Positions 51,880-60,219 of a DNA stretch of 64,000 nucleotides are shown here, one piece after another. A model generated the notes under the pieces. That model worked only from the letters and a program-made list of their open reading frames with translations, was not told where the DNA came from and did no database searches. The translations under genes and the position numbers were made by a program. The stretch comes from Colwellia maritima (GTDB lineage: Bacteria > Pseudomonadota > Gammaproteobacteria > Enterobacterales > Alteromonadaceae). The stretch covers positions 310,001-374,000 of the forward strand of contig NZ_JAKKSL010000002.1 of NCBI RefSeq assembly GCF_022669015.1, written 5' to 3'. Position 1 is the stretch's first letter. Each line of letters starts with the position of its first letter.

Positions 51880-52052
51880 CTATAGAGCAAGCGTTTGGGT
51901 GCAATTGAACCGGTATTTGGCAACATTACCGTTAATATAGGCATGAACAAATTCACCTTACACGGACAAAAAAAGTCAATACTCAATGGCAATTGTACTG
52001 TTTAGTACAAAAAAATAAAATTGCCAAAAACGTAAACGTTTTTGATTGTTAA
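51880..52052 (+). pseudogene. IS1182-family transposase, C-terminal remnant
   Basis: Reads GAIEPVFGNITVNIGMNKFT LHGQKK and, after one frame change, KKVNTQWQLYCLVQKNKIAK NVNVFDC-stop. This is the conserved C-terminus of IS1182/IS5-like DDE transposases (EPVFGNI ... VNTQWKLYCLVHN). The rest of the element is missing. Confidence 0.75.
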
Positions 52053-52122
52053 TAGAAAAAATCCAGTTAGAGTATTTTGATTAAATAAATAATATGAAAC
52101 GAGTTATTCTACAAGCTCGTTA
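52013..52122 (+). repeat. IS1182-type 3' end fused to a cassette-site-like hairpin, copy 2
   Basis: Near-identical to 49845-49947: AAAAACGTAAACGTTTTTGA, CCAGTTAGAGTATTTTGATT, ACGAGTTATTCTACAAGCTCGTTA. The next unit starts at GTTATAAT. Confidence 0.7.
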
Positions 52123-52171
52123 TAATTTTTACAAAGGTTCGCCGTTAATTAACATTTACAAGGAGTTTAAA

Positions 52172-52624
52172 TTGATTAAATTTGAAGATTTATGGGAAGC
52201 ACATGCAACAATAAGTGATGTTGATAATCCATGTATAGTTGATAATAAACCCGCTTTTTCAAACCAATGCGCTATCCGTGTTGGGAATGCTTTAGCTAAA
52301 TGTGGATTTAACACCACAACACTACCTGGAGCAGAGCATTGCCGGCACCACCCTAAATCAGAGGGGCATATACTAAGAGCTGAACAATTTGCTAATGCTC
52401 TTAAAAAAGTTAGACCACAATCCTTTGAGAAAGGAGTAAGTGTTCCTGCTAAAGACTTTAAAAAGTATATTTCAGGTAAAAAAGGAGTAATCTACTTCAA
52501 AGATTATTGGTTAAGAAATAGCGATCCAGTTAACTATCCAACAGGGGATCATATTGATTTATGGAATGGGTCAAGATTAACTGACTGGACATCATGGTTA
52601 AGAATTTCAACAGGCTATCTATAG
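52172..52624 (+). CDS. Tae4-like type VI secretion amidase effector
   Basis: A 150-residue protein matching Tae4 (PF14113) peptidoglycan amidases, which are injected by T6SS and cleave the gamma-D-Glu-mDAP bond. Cys site: PAFSNQCAIRVGNALAKCGF; central HHPKSEGHILRAEQFANAL; His site: YPTGDHIDLWNGSRLTDW. These supply the Cys-His pair of the NlpC/P60-like fold. I chose TTG 52172, seven bases after AAGGAG; a start at 52094 would begin outside the cassette, within the repeat. No signal peptide, as expected for T6SS delivery. No T6SS genes are in the window. It shares its unit with the small membrane protein that follows. Confidence 0.85.
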   Translation: MIKFEDLWEAHATISDVDNPCIVDNKPAFSNQCAIRVGNALAKCGFNTTTLPGAEHCRHHPKSEGHILRAEQFANALKKVRPQSFEKGVSVPAKDFKKYISGKKGVIYFKDYWLRNSDPVNYPTGDHIDLWNGSRLTDWTSWLRISTGYL

Positions 52625-52682
52625 AGGGCGTATGGTCTGATTTTGAAAAATCGAAAGAAATAATTTTCTGGAGATCAATTAC

Positions 52683-52904
52683 GTGAAAAAAATTATCATA
52701 GCCTTATTAGGTGGCATTTTTGGGATCGGGGTAAGCATTTTATCTTTTTATCTTATTGGCTTTCTATTTGGACCTATATCTCAAGGTGAAGATGATGCAG
52801 CTAAATATTTCAAAGTTTTTTTGGGTGTTTCATGTGTATTATTTATACTGGGTGCTTTAGGTGCATCTAAATATTATAAAAGTGTGATGCAAAAAAAATT
52901 ATAA
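52683..52904 (+). CDS. Small two-helix membrane protein, candidate immunity protein
   Basis: A 73-residue protein from GTG 52683 (GGAG upstream) with two transmembrane segments: IIIALLGGIFGIGVSILSFY and FLGVSCVLFILGALGA. It lies 58 bp after the Tae4-like gene, and its stop codon lies inside the following attC-like core. Position in the same cassette as a toxic amidase suggests immunity. Known Tai4 proteins are soluble periplasmic dimers, so this would be a different type; the call is by context only. Confidence 0.6.
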   Translation: MKKIIIALLGGIFGIGVSILSFYLIGFLFGPISQGEDDAAKYFKVFLGVSCVLFILGALGASKYYKSVMQKKL

Positions 52905-53041
52905 CAAATAAGAATAGGTGTCGCGTCAGCCGATACCTTATTCGAACAAGCATTTAAATAGGGATAAATAATAGTTGGCTTTTGCTCGTGCGTCGCTTAT
53001 TTTAACCAATTGATATTTGCCTATTGCTGAGGCGTTTAATT
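52894..53041 (+). other. Candidate integron attC site 3
   Basis: 5' core AAAAATTATAAC at 52894-52905 is the exact 12-bp reverse complement of GTTATAATTTTT at 52119-52130, the start of the Tae4 unit. It continues CAAATAAGAATAGG and contains AGTTGGCTTTTGCTCG, and ends GCTGAGGCGTTTAAT. About 140 bp, as in long attC sites of VCR type. The next unit would start at 53035 (ATG at 53054 with AGGGGGA upstream), but it is cut after some 90 bp by an IS91 remnant. Confidence 0.7.
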
Positions 53042-53139
53042 CTAGGGGGAGTCATGAAGTCTATTGATGTCTCGAAATGTAGGGACTTTCTTCTTTTCCT
53101 CGTTTTTGGTTTTCATTTTAGCCATTATCCTTATACTAT

Positions 53140-53393
53140 TCGCCTTTCGGCTACCTCGTTCGCGTGATACCAATACAATGCATTTTATGTTGATAGCATG
53201 GGCATATTCTACTGGCGCGGGTTATTACCTCACTATTTGGTGGCAGCCAATTGTGGTTAGGCATTAACAGTAATTGAATAAGCAATCGCAGTTTTTTAGC
53301 GCCTGACGACAACAACCCGTAATCACGCACGCGCTGTAATCCTTTGGGTAACACATGTTGTAATATCAGTAGTAAAAACTTGAGTATGGGCAA
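53140..53393 (-). pseudogene. IS91-family transposase, C-terminal remnant
   Basis: The minus strand reads LLLILQHVLPKGLQRVRDYG LLSSGAKK ... CPCYQHKMHCIG. HVLPKGFxRIRxYGLL and a terminal Cys-pair are the hallmark of IS91/IS801 Y2-HUH transposases. The N-terminal catalytic part is absent. A plus-strand hydrophobic frame over the same bases is its shadow. Confidence 0.75.
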
Positions 53394-53529
53394 AATTTAA
53401 AAGGAGGTGGTACACATAATTTAATTTGTACCTGACCCCATTTATCTACGATCAAAATAAAAACAAAGGATTCATTTGAATCACTGTTCAAAGTCAGTTA
53501 ATGTTTCAGATATTAGCAAAGACAATAAA

Positions 53530-53558
53530 AATCGAGTAATTCAACAGCCTCGTTAGCA
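53530..53558 (+). other. Cassette junction before the AbiC-like gene
   Basis: TCGAGTAATTCAACAGCCTCGTTAGCA has the same hairpin layout (CGAG ... CTCGTTA) as the junctions at 49924-49947 and 52100-52122, then a short leader to the ATG at 53579. Confidence 0.5.
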
Positions 53559-53578
53559 CTCAAATCAAGGATAGTTTC

Positions 53579-54505
53579 ATGAACAATAAATGGAATCAGT
53601 ATAACCTAAAAGCATATAAGGTTTTTTTAGGTTTTGTTGGGCTTTCTAATGATAATACTTCAAGAAATTTATTTCGATTATTTCAAGTTGCTACTTATTC
53701 AGTTCTGGTTATTTTTGTAACTAACCTTTTTTCTTTTTTTGACGATAATAAAAGTTTTGGTGCATTTGGTGATTACTTTGGGGGAATGCTAAATCCTGTT
53801 TTAACTTTCCTTACATTTATGGGATTGTTGATAACAATTGTCCTACAGCAAAAGGAGCTTCGGTTAACAAGGAGTGAAATAAAAACATCTTCGATTGCTC
53901 TTTCTGAACAAGCTATTACACAAGAAAAGCAACGCTTCGAAAATACATTTTTTTCATTGTTTGAACAGCATAACCAAATAATGAGTCTATTATGCACAGC
54001 CCGTAAAGACAAATGGAGTGATGGTGGGTCTGATTTAAAACAAGTTTATACCCAATGTACACGAGACGATAAAGTTACTTTACGAGATGCTAAAGCCAAA
54101 CTTCAAAGCCAAAATGAATTGGTTGGTCATTTTTATCGAACCATGTACCAACTTCTCAAGTTAATCGCCACAAAACATCCAGGTAGTCAAATAGGACTTG
54201 AATGCCCTGAAGAGTTATTAAAGAGAATTCCTGTTTCTAATGAAGAAAAGTTTTACTCAAATTTGGTTCGTTCTGTGCTTAGTTATGAGGTTACTCAGCT
54301 ACTTGCCATTAACTGTTATAGCGATAACGATTCATTCATTAAATTTAAGCGGTTAATAATTAGGTATCAATTTCTTGAGCATATGCCACTCAAAGTTGGC
54401 AATAAATACAACCCTGCTCTAATTGAGTCTATTGATCATTTGGGAAATGAAGCATTCGGTGATAGCCAGTTTGTTAAAGAATATCTGGCCACCCTTGATA
54501 AGTAG
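53579..54505 (+). CDS. Putative phage abortive-infection protein (putAbiC type)
   Basis: A 308-residue membrane protein. Two N-terminal transmembrane helices (ATYSVLVIFVTNLFSFF and NPVLTFLTFMGLLITIVL) bracket FGAFGDYFGGMLNPVLTFL, followed by a coiled coil and RFENTFFSLFEQHNQIM, the most conserved stretch of the putAbiC family. The rest is helical. Family members are proposed phage-exclusion proteins; activity here is inferred. The last codons (EYLATLDK-stop) are formed by the left end of a MITE insertion, so the original C-terminus may have differed. Confidence 0.8.
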   Translation: MNNKWNQYNLKAYKVFLGFVGLSNDNTSRNLFRLFQVATYSVLVIFVTNLFSFFDDNKSFGAFGDYFGGMLNPVLTFLTFMGLLITIVLQQKELRLTRSEIKTSSIALSEQAITQEKQRFENTFFSLFEQHNQIMSLLCTARKDKWSDGGSDLKQVYTQCTRDDKVTLRDAKAKLQSQNELVGHFYRTMYQLLKLIATKHPGSQIGLECPEELLKRIPVSNEEKFYSNLVRSVLSYEVTQLLAINCYSDNDSFIKFKRLIIRYQFLEHMPLKVGNKYNPALIESIDHLGNEAFGDSQFVKEYLATLDK

Positions 54506-54538
54506 CAAACGTTATTAAGTTATTATGGGTGGCCTGAT
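54483..54538. mobile_element. Minimal MITE-like copy (56 bp)
   Basis: Left end ATCTGGCCACCCTTGATAAG and right end TTATTATGGGTGGCCTGAT are inverted repeats; the interior of the 140-bp elements is missing. It supplies the stop codon of the AbiC-like gene and touches the last codon of parE. Confidence 0.7.
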
Positions 54539-54831
54539 CAGAGTGCTCGGTTAACATCCATAGTTTTGTGTAATATTCTAACGACTAAAATATGGTTTTT
54601 TTTGCGTTCTTTATAATAAATTACGTGACTAGCTTGAGGGAGTTTTCGATAACCCTTTCTTAAATAATCGCAATTAACGCCTAGCATAGGTTCGTTGGCT
54701 AATTGATGGAAAGTATTATCTAACAGTTTTAAATAATCATTTCTTTGTGCTGTACCCCAAGTTAACTGTGTATACTTGGCAATTTTTACTAAATCGTTTT
54801 TGGCTTTTCCTGATAATTCGAATTTAGACAT
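54538..54831 (-). CDS. parE: RelE/ParE family toxin
   Basis: A 97-residue ParE-type toxin: FELSGKAKNDLVKIAKYTQL, then MLGVNCDYLRKGYRKLPQAS HVIYY and ILVVRILHKTMDVNRAL, all typical of the ParE fold; the family usually poisons DNA gyrase. Its start overlaps the ParD stop by one base. Orientation is opposite to all other genes of the array, as is usual for toxin-antitoxin cassettes, which carry their own promoter. Confidence 0.9.
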   Translation of the reverse strand: MSKFELSGKAKNDLVKIAKYTQLTWGTAQRNDYLKLLDNTFHQLANEPMLGVNCDYLRKGYRKLPQASHVIYYKERKKNHILVVRILHKTMDVNRAL

Positions 54832-55070
54832 TAGTGGTTGTCTTTGTCCAACTCTGATATCAAAGAATCATACGAGTAATCTGCGACGCCACTGTTTTCA
54901 CCTTCAATTAGCATATTGCGTATATTCATTATCTTTGTTTCTTGATCTTCTAAGGCTCTTAAACCAAGACGTACTACTTCACTTGCTGAGCCATAACGGC
55001 CTGAATTAAGTTGCTGATTTATAAATTGATCGAAATGATCGCCTAGTGTTACGCTTGTATTCTTAGCCAT
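54831..55070 (-). CDS. parD: ParD-like antitoxin
   Basis: A 79-residue antitoxin with an N-terminal ribbon-helix-helix: NTSVTLGDHFDQFINQQLNS GRYGSASEVVRLGLRALED, and a toxin-binding acidic tail. It precedes and overlaps parE by one base. The 5' region has a partial palindrome (CCAATATATATTGG at 55090-55103), a likely site of autorepression. Confidence 0.9.
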   Translation of the reverse strand: MAKNTSVTLGDHFDQFINQQLNSGRYGSASEVVRLGLRALEDQETKIMNIRNMLIEGENSGVADYSYDSLISELDKDNH

Positions 55071-55089
55071 AATGTAAAACCTTTAAAGT

Positions 55090-55103
55090 ACCAATATATA
55101 TTG
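55090..55103. promoter_or_regulatory. Palindrome CCAATATATATTGG upstream of parD
   Basis: A perfect 14-bp palindrome 20 bp before the parD start on its transcribed side; probable ParD autoregulatory operator. Confidence 0.6.
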
Positions 55104-55140
55104 GATTATGGTATAAAAAATATAATAAGACAATTATATA

Positions 55141-55215
55141 GACAATAAACAGTTGGCTTTTTGCTCGCAGCTAATCAGGCCTCCCACGATAAATTCAGGC
55201 CACTCACGATAAATT
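55141..55215 (+). repeat. attC-like segment and two tandem MITE ends at the right edge of the array
   Basis: CAGTTGGCTTTTTGCTCG at 55150-55167 closely matches AGTTGGCTTTTGCTCG within candidate attC site 3. It is followed by two MITE ends in tandem (ATCAGGCCTCCCACGATAAA and TTCAGGCCACTCACGATAAA). Confidence 0.55.
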
Positions 55216-55331
55216 CAAACTATGAATAAAATTCGAAATAAACCATGCTAGCCCCTAAAAAATAGGGGCCTACTGCCTGACGAGGTACACGCTTTTCGCT
55301 CATTCATTCTTCCAATGCAATCAATATTGTT

Positions 55332-57765
55332 TTACTGACTTCTGGTGAGTAGTTTACTTGTTGTAAATACTTGTAATGCCGCGGTGCTAACAAAACCGCC
55401 AGTATCAGAAAAGTTAACGGTGATGGTATTGCTAGTTTGAAGTGTAACCAGTGGTACGGGGATTTCAATCACACCAAAATAGTTATCACGGCCAGAATAT
55501 TTTTTTCCTTGGATTTGATCATAACCCCTAAAATCAGCAGGAACAGTAAGGGTTGTGTTATTAACTTTAACAGTTGGTAGTAATGATTTACCGTGGTCGC
55601 GACCAATGCCTAAACGTAAAACAGCTTCACCATTGGTACCCATTACAACGTCGTTAATGTTAAAGGTAATGTCTGAGTTAGCTGATATTGCTTGTTTAAA
55701 GTTATTTGAAAAATATTTAACTTCTTGGCTCGTTTGATCAACCGTTATATTCCGGCATAGGTGACTTTGATAATCATAGTTCCTTCAGCATCAAGCGTAA
55801 TTGTGTTAGGTAAACTGTTGCTAATTGACTCATTAATTGATGATGCTTCCATCGCGTCGTCGCTAGTATGTAGATGTTTGAGCGTTACAGAGCTGATATT
55901 TGAAGTATCAAGTCCATAAGCATTTAGCTTCACTTCAACATCAGTAAACTCTAAATTATTTAAAATAATAAAAGCATCGTCACCGTCAACATAGGCATCC
56001 GTTTGTATATCTAAATCAGATGACCATGTGTCTACGCGTGTACCGTTAACCTCAGACCATAAGTTATAAAACAGCGCTAAATCTGAATAAACCCAATCAG
56101 TTTCAGTGTCGACGCCAGAACGCTCAAATTCTTGAATCATAAGACGAGGGCCATAAGGTACATCTGTTCTACCCCATTCAGCTTTAACCACAATAAACGG
56201 AATGGTTTTAGCGATCACGTTTGGGCGTTCTAAAAAACTCATTAACAATGAGTTAGTTGCTCTTAAAACATAAGTATCTTTACGCGGGCTCCAACCTTCA
56301 TTTCTAACACAATGGCTAGCAGCACCATATTCAGAAATAATATAGGGTTTCATGCTACCTATCGCAATACGGCTATAATTTTCCATCATATCCAATGTTG
56401 CTTCAACATTGCTGCCGGAACGATATTTTTCCGTGTTTTGATGGCAAGGGAAGTCATATAAGTGAATGGAATAGAAATCCATTTGAGCGGCAGAGGTATC
56501 AATAAATAATTTATCGCGTTCTTCCCAACGTTGAAAATTATCTTTATCAAAGTCTGGAAATGCAGTTGTGTAACCTCCTACTAAAATATCATCATTTTCT
56601 GCAATTTTACGAATTTCAGCTTTGGTTGTGTTATGAAAGTCAAATACTTGTTTTGGTGAAACATAATCAGCATTGTTAGGGTTTCTTACTGTTGTTAAAT
56701 CGTATAGCGGCTCGTTCATTATCTCAAAATATTTTGGTTTGGGCTCCCATGATTCAACATCACTATTTCTAAAAAATTTAGCAAGAAACAGTCCCATATA
56801 GTGTCCTGTTGCTGTACCTAAAGGCTCAGCATTAGTATCTGTTTGTGAAAATGACCACGTATTACCATTTATTGGTGAAATACTTGTTCCTTCAGGCCAA
56901 TAGGGGTGTTGTTGTCCTCCTTTGATCATATCCAGACCACGGGATTCTATTTGAGGTAAGCGAGCGTCAGAGTATTTTTTTGCTGTGCTATTGGCATAGG
57001 TCCAACGAAAGTTTCCACCTACCGTCGATGCGATAGCTTCATCGACAAAGCCAGGTTTACCGGGTCTTCATTAACATTACGAAGAGCCCAACCAATAGAA
57101 CCAGTATCTCGCCCAAAATAAACATCATTATCAGTTACAAAATTAACCATTAGGTTCGGATCTTTATTTGGTGCATTTCGGCTATGTGCATCGTTTTCAC
57201 CCCAGTCATTTTCTGATGCTGACGCATGGATGGTTATAAACTTCTGACGATCAAAACTTTCTATTCCACCAACACTATGCTTAGTATTGAAATTTATATC
57301 AACATTTACACCGGTAAAGCTTTTTACCGCTTTAGTGGTGATGCGAAATGTACCAGAAGTACCACCTATCGTTAATTGAGCTATTGATTCAGTAAGGGGG
57401 TTACTTGAACTGGTAATGCTTATTTGTATTTTATCGTTGTTCTTAATCGTGCCGGCAGCAGAAGTAAAGTTAGCATTGTTTATCGAGTATTCCCCGCCAG
57501 TGATACTAATACTGGCGGGAGCATTTATGCCTGAAATTGTGATTTGTGCAGATGCTATTAATGAATCTGGCTCAACGTTACCTTTAGCCGAAAAGTCAAA
57601 AGCATTGGGAGTTGTATCTGTAATAGGCTCTGTAGGCGTAGTCGGTGTTTCTACTGATTTTTCACCTGTACTTGAACCACTACCACCACAGCTGACGAGT
57701 GTTATTACAAGTATTATAGCCAATACTTGCTGTAACACAGTAAGCTCCTTAATTGTTTTTATCAT
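55332..57765 (-). CDS. GH86 beta-agarase/porphyranase lipoprotein, two frameshifts
   Basis: A secreted glycoside hydrolase of family 86. The N-terminus is a lipoprotein signal (ILVITLVSCGGSGSS) with a Thr/Pro linker and a small beta domain. The catalytic part has KYFEIMNEPLYD (acid/base Glu, near 56,720), YSIHLYDFP and KPYIISEYGAASHC (nucleophile Glu, near 56,330). C-terminal beta domains end FTTSKLLTRSQ. Breaks lie near 57060 (GG, three G expected, then PGFVDEAIAS) and near 55755 (AA, three A expected, giving YAGNITVDQTSQEV). The full length is about 811 residues. GH86 includes beta-agarases and beta-porphyranases; sequence alone does not decide. A TTGTTAACAA operator lies 99 bp upstream. 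Confidence 0.88.
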
Positions 57766-57863
57766 TTCATCACCTTAGTTGATTTATTTGGTTTTTATTA
57801 TGTTGGTTTAAAATGTTTATTGGTAATTAGCATACACTAAAAAGCCATATAAAATACAATTAA

Positions 57864-57873
57864 TTGTTAACAA
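57864..57873. promoter_or_regulatory. Operator TTGTTAACAA between GH86 and KDG kinase
   Basis: Perfect copy in TTAATTGTTAACAATAAG, in the divergent promoter region. Confidence 0.65.
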
Positions 57874-57920
57874 TAAGTGTATGTTAAGTTATGATTAAAA
57901 ACTATAACAACACTATTAAT

Positions 57921-57963
57921 GCGATTCTAAACATACTAATTGTTTACAGTGTTTAGAATGCGC
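57921..57963. promoter_or_regulatory. Large inverted repeat with a central operator variant
   Basis: Arms GCGATTCTAAACA and TGTTTAGAATGCGC (one-base bulge) enclose TACTAATTGTTTACAG, which carries a TTGTTTACA variant. It ends 20 bp before the KDG kinase ATG, where a repressor would block initiation. Confidence 0.6.
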
Positions 57964-57982
57964 ATAAAAAGAGAACTAAAAT

Positions 57983-58916
57983 ATGCCAACATTATTAGCG
58001 ATTGGTGAATGTATGATGGAGTTAACTCGCCAAGGTGAAGATAGCTATTCACGGTCGTTTCTTTGGAGATACGTATAACGCTTTAGTCTATGCAAAACGT
58101 AACAGTCCAGACCTCGATGCCTTATTTTTTACAGGCATTGGCAATGATGACATCAGTAAAACAATGGTGTCTCAGTGGAGAAAAGAAGGTATCTGTTCTT
58201 CTTTTACGCTAATGTCAGACAAACATACAATTGGTATTTATGCTATTTCTACTGATGACAAGGGAGAAAGGAGCTTTAGTTATTGGCGTAAAAATTCCGC
58301 AGCAACGCAAATGATGGTAATGAAACCTGTTAAAACATTAATTGAAACCTGTCCGGCTGTAGATTGTGTTTTTTTTAGTGGTATTTCATTCGCTATTTTA
58401 TCTGATTTAGATAAAGCTCTGCTGATTGAATTTATTCAAGGTTTGAGTGATAAAGGAATTAAAATTGCCTTCGATCCTAATTATCGTTCTGCAATGTGGC
58501 AAAGCAAAGAGCATGCAATTCATTGGTTGGAAAAAGCGTATTCGGTGAGTGATATTATTTTACCTGGTGAAGAAGACCATCAAGCATTGTTTAATCATAA
58601 TGGGCATAGTGAAATAGCACAATATTGCCAACGTTTTAACGTACAAGAAATTGTCATTAAATGCGGTGAAAAGGGGACGTTTGTTTATTTTGAAAATGAG
58701 TTTGTCGTTCATCTGCCTTTTGAACCTGCACCAATTCAAGTCGATTCTACCGCAGCAGGTGACTCGTTTGCAGGAACTTATTTATCACAACGCATCACCA
58801 ATAATGATATTGCGTTGTCTTTAAACCAAGCTGCAAAAGTAGCAGGGCTAGTGGTGCAACATCGTGGTGCTATTATGCCTACAGCGCTGTATAACCAAGT
58901 AATCAATGAGATATAA
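57983..58916 (+). CDS. kdgK: 2-keto-3-deoxygluconate kinase, PfkB family, one frameshift
   Basis: Phosphorylates KDG to KDPG, the last step before aldol cleavage in the 3,6-anhydro-L-galactose and uronate routes. The true start is ATG 57983 ([20 protein letters not shown]), and the frame changes near 58055 (CTTTGG, one T too many) to [20 protein letters not shown]. Later signatures are [35 protein letters not shown] and the PfkB C-terminal motif [15 protein letters not shown] with the catalytic Asp. About 311 residues. GH117 follows after 11 bp. Confidence 0.9.
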
Positions 58917-58927
58917 AGGTTAATAAA

Positions 58928-60013
58928 ATGAAAGATATTAATAAAAAATTAAGTTTAGCGACCAACGCGCGATTGAAAGAGGTTACGATGAAAAAGACTC
59001 TTCTTGGATGGTTGAGTTTGATGTTGTTGAGTTGCAAGGTGATTTTGCTTTTGAAGAAGGTGTTATTCGTCGAGACCCATCATCCGTTATTAAAGTGGAT
59101 GGTATTTACCACTATTTGGTATACCAAAGGTCAAGGTGAAACTGTAGGTTTTGGTTCTGACAATCCAGACGATAAAGTGTTTCCTTGGGATTTAACTGAA
59201 GTATGGCATGCTACCTCAGAAGACACCGTTGTTTGGAAAGAGCAGGGCGTGGCTATCACTAGAGGTACTATAGGCAGCTTTGATTACAGAGCTATTTTTA
59301 CGCCGGAAGTATTACATCATAACGATCGCTTTTATTTGGTTTATCAAACGGTACAGTTTCCTTATACCAATAGACAAATTGAACAAGTTGCATTGGCTAG
59401 CGCTGATTCACCTTATGGTCCTTGGCAAAAGTCGAATGAACCAATTTTAAGCCCAAGCCAAGATGGACAATGGAAAGGTGAAGAAGACAGTCGATTTATA
59501 GTACATGAAAAAGGCAGCTTTGATAGCCATAAAGTGCATGATCCTTGTTTGCTATTTTTTAATAATAAATTCTATTTGTATTACAAAGGTGAAACCATGG
59601 GAGAGTCAATGAACTTCGGTGGGCGTGAAATAAAACACGGTGTTGCCGTTGCTGACAACATTGAGGGGCCTTATATTAAATCAGAACTTAATCCTATTTC
59701 AAATAGCGGTCATGAAGTAGTGGTATGGAATTATCAAGGTGGTGTTGCAACATTGCTAACAACTGATGGTCCTGAAAAGAATACTATTCAGTTTGCCGCT
59801 GATGGGGAAAATTTTGATATAAAGGCTCATATTAAAGGGGCTCCTGAGGCAATAGGGTTGTTTAGAGATGAAAGCGGCAAAGAACTAGCTACACCAGGTT
59901 TATCATGGGGGCTTTGTCATAAATATGATTCAAGTTGGAACTGGAATTATATCTGTAAATTTTCAATTAAACGGCAAATACTCGATGTAGGCACCTTTCA
60001 AAATATTAGTTAA
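58928..60013 (+). CDS. GH117 alpha-1,3-neoagarooligosaccharide hydrolase, two compensating frameshifts
   Basis: Splits neoagarobiose into D-galactose and 3,6-anhydro-L-galactose. From residue about 64 on the protein is a clear GH117: [60 protein letters not shown] and [20 protein letters not shown]. The frame is open throughout, but residues about 13-63 are out of phase: adding one A near 58963 and removing one T near 59118 turns them into [15 protein letters not shown] ... [22 protein letters not shown], which matches the family. So the uninterrupted frame conceals two errors. No signal peptide after correction, so it is cytoplasmic. Operon with KDG kinase; terminator follows. Confidence 0.88.
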   Translation: MKDINKKLSLATNARLKEVTMKKTLLGWLSLMLLSCKVILLLKKVLFVETHHPLLKWMVFTTIWYTKGQGETVGFGSDNPDDKVFPWDLTEVWHATSEDTVVWKEQGVAITRGTIGSFDYRAIFTPEVLHHNDRFYLVYQTVQFPYTNRQIEQVALASADSPYGPWQKSNEPILSPSQDGQWKGEEDSRFIVHEKGSFDSHKVHDPCLLFFNNKFYLYYKGETMGESMNFGGREIKHGVAVADNIEGPYIKSELNPISNSGHEVVVWNYQGGVATLLTTDGPEKNTIQFAADGENFDIKAHIKGAPEAIGLFRDESGKELATPGLSWGLCHKYDSSWNWNYICKFSIKRQILDVGTFQNIS

Positions 60014-60018
60014 TTTTT

Positions 60019-60045
60019 AAGCACCTATTTATTAGGTGCTTTTTT
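60019..60045 (+). terminator. Rho-independent terminator after GH117
   Basis: AAGCACCTA / TAGGTGCTT-type stem followed by TTTTTT, 6 bp after the stop codon. Confidence 0.88.
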
Positions 60046-60219
60046 AAATCAATTGGCTGAGTTAGTATCACTATATTAGGTTGTTTTTGTTATTTTATTG
60101 TAATCATTGTAATAGCATAAACATTTAACAAAAATAGAATATCTAGTAGATGTTGATCTAATTTTCTCAATAGTAAATATCTTAGTCGCTAGGTCTAAAC
60201 TCAAAGGTCATATATTTTA

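Noticed and set aside
53064..53267. Hydrophobic plus-strand frame after cassette site 3
   Set aside because: Its second half lies antisense to the IS91 remnant. The first 90 bp may be the start of a real cassette gene, but this is too short to call.
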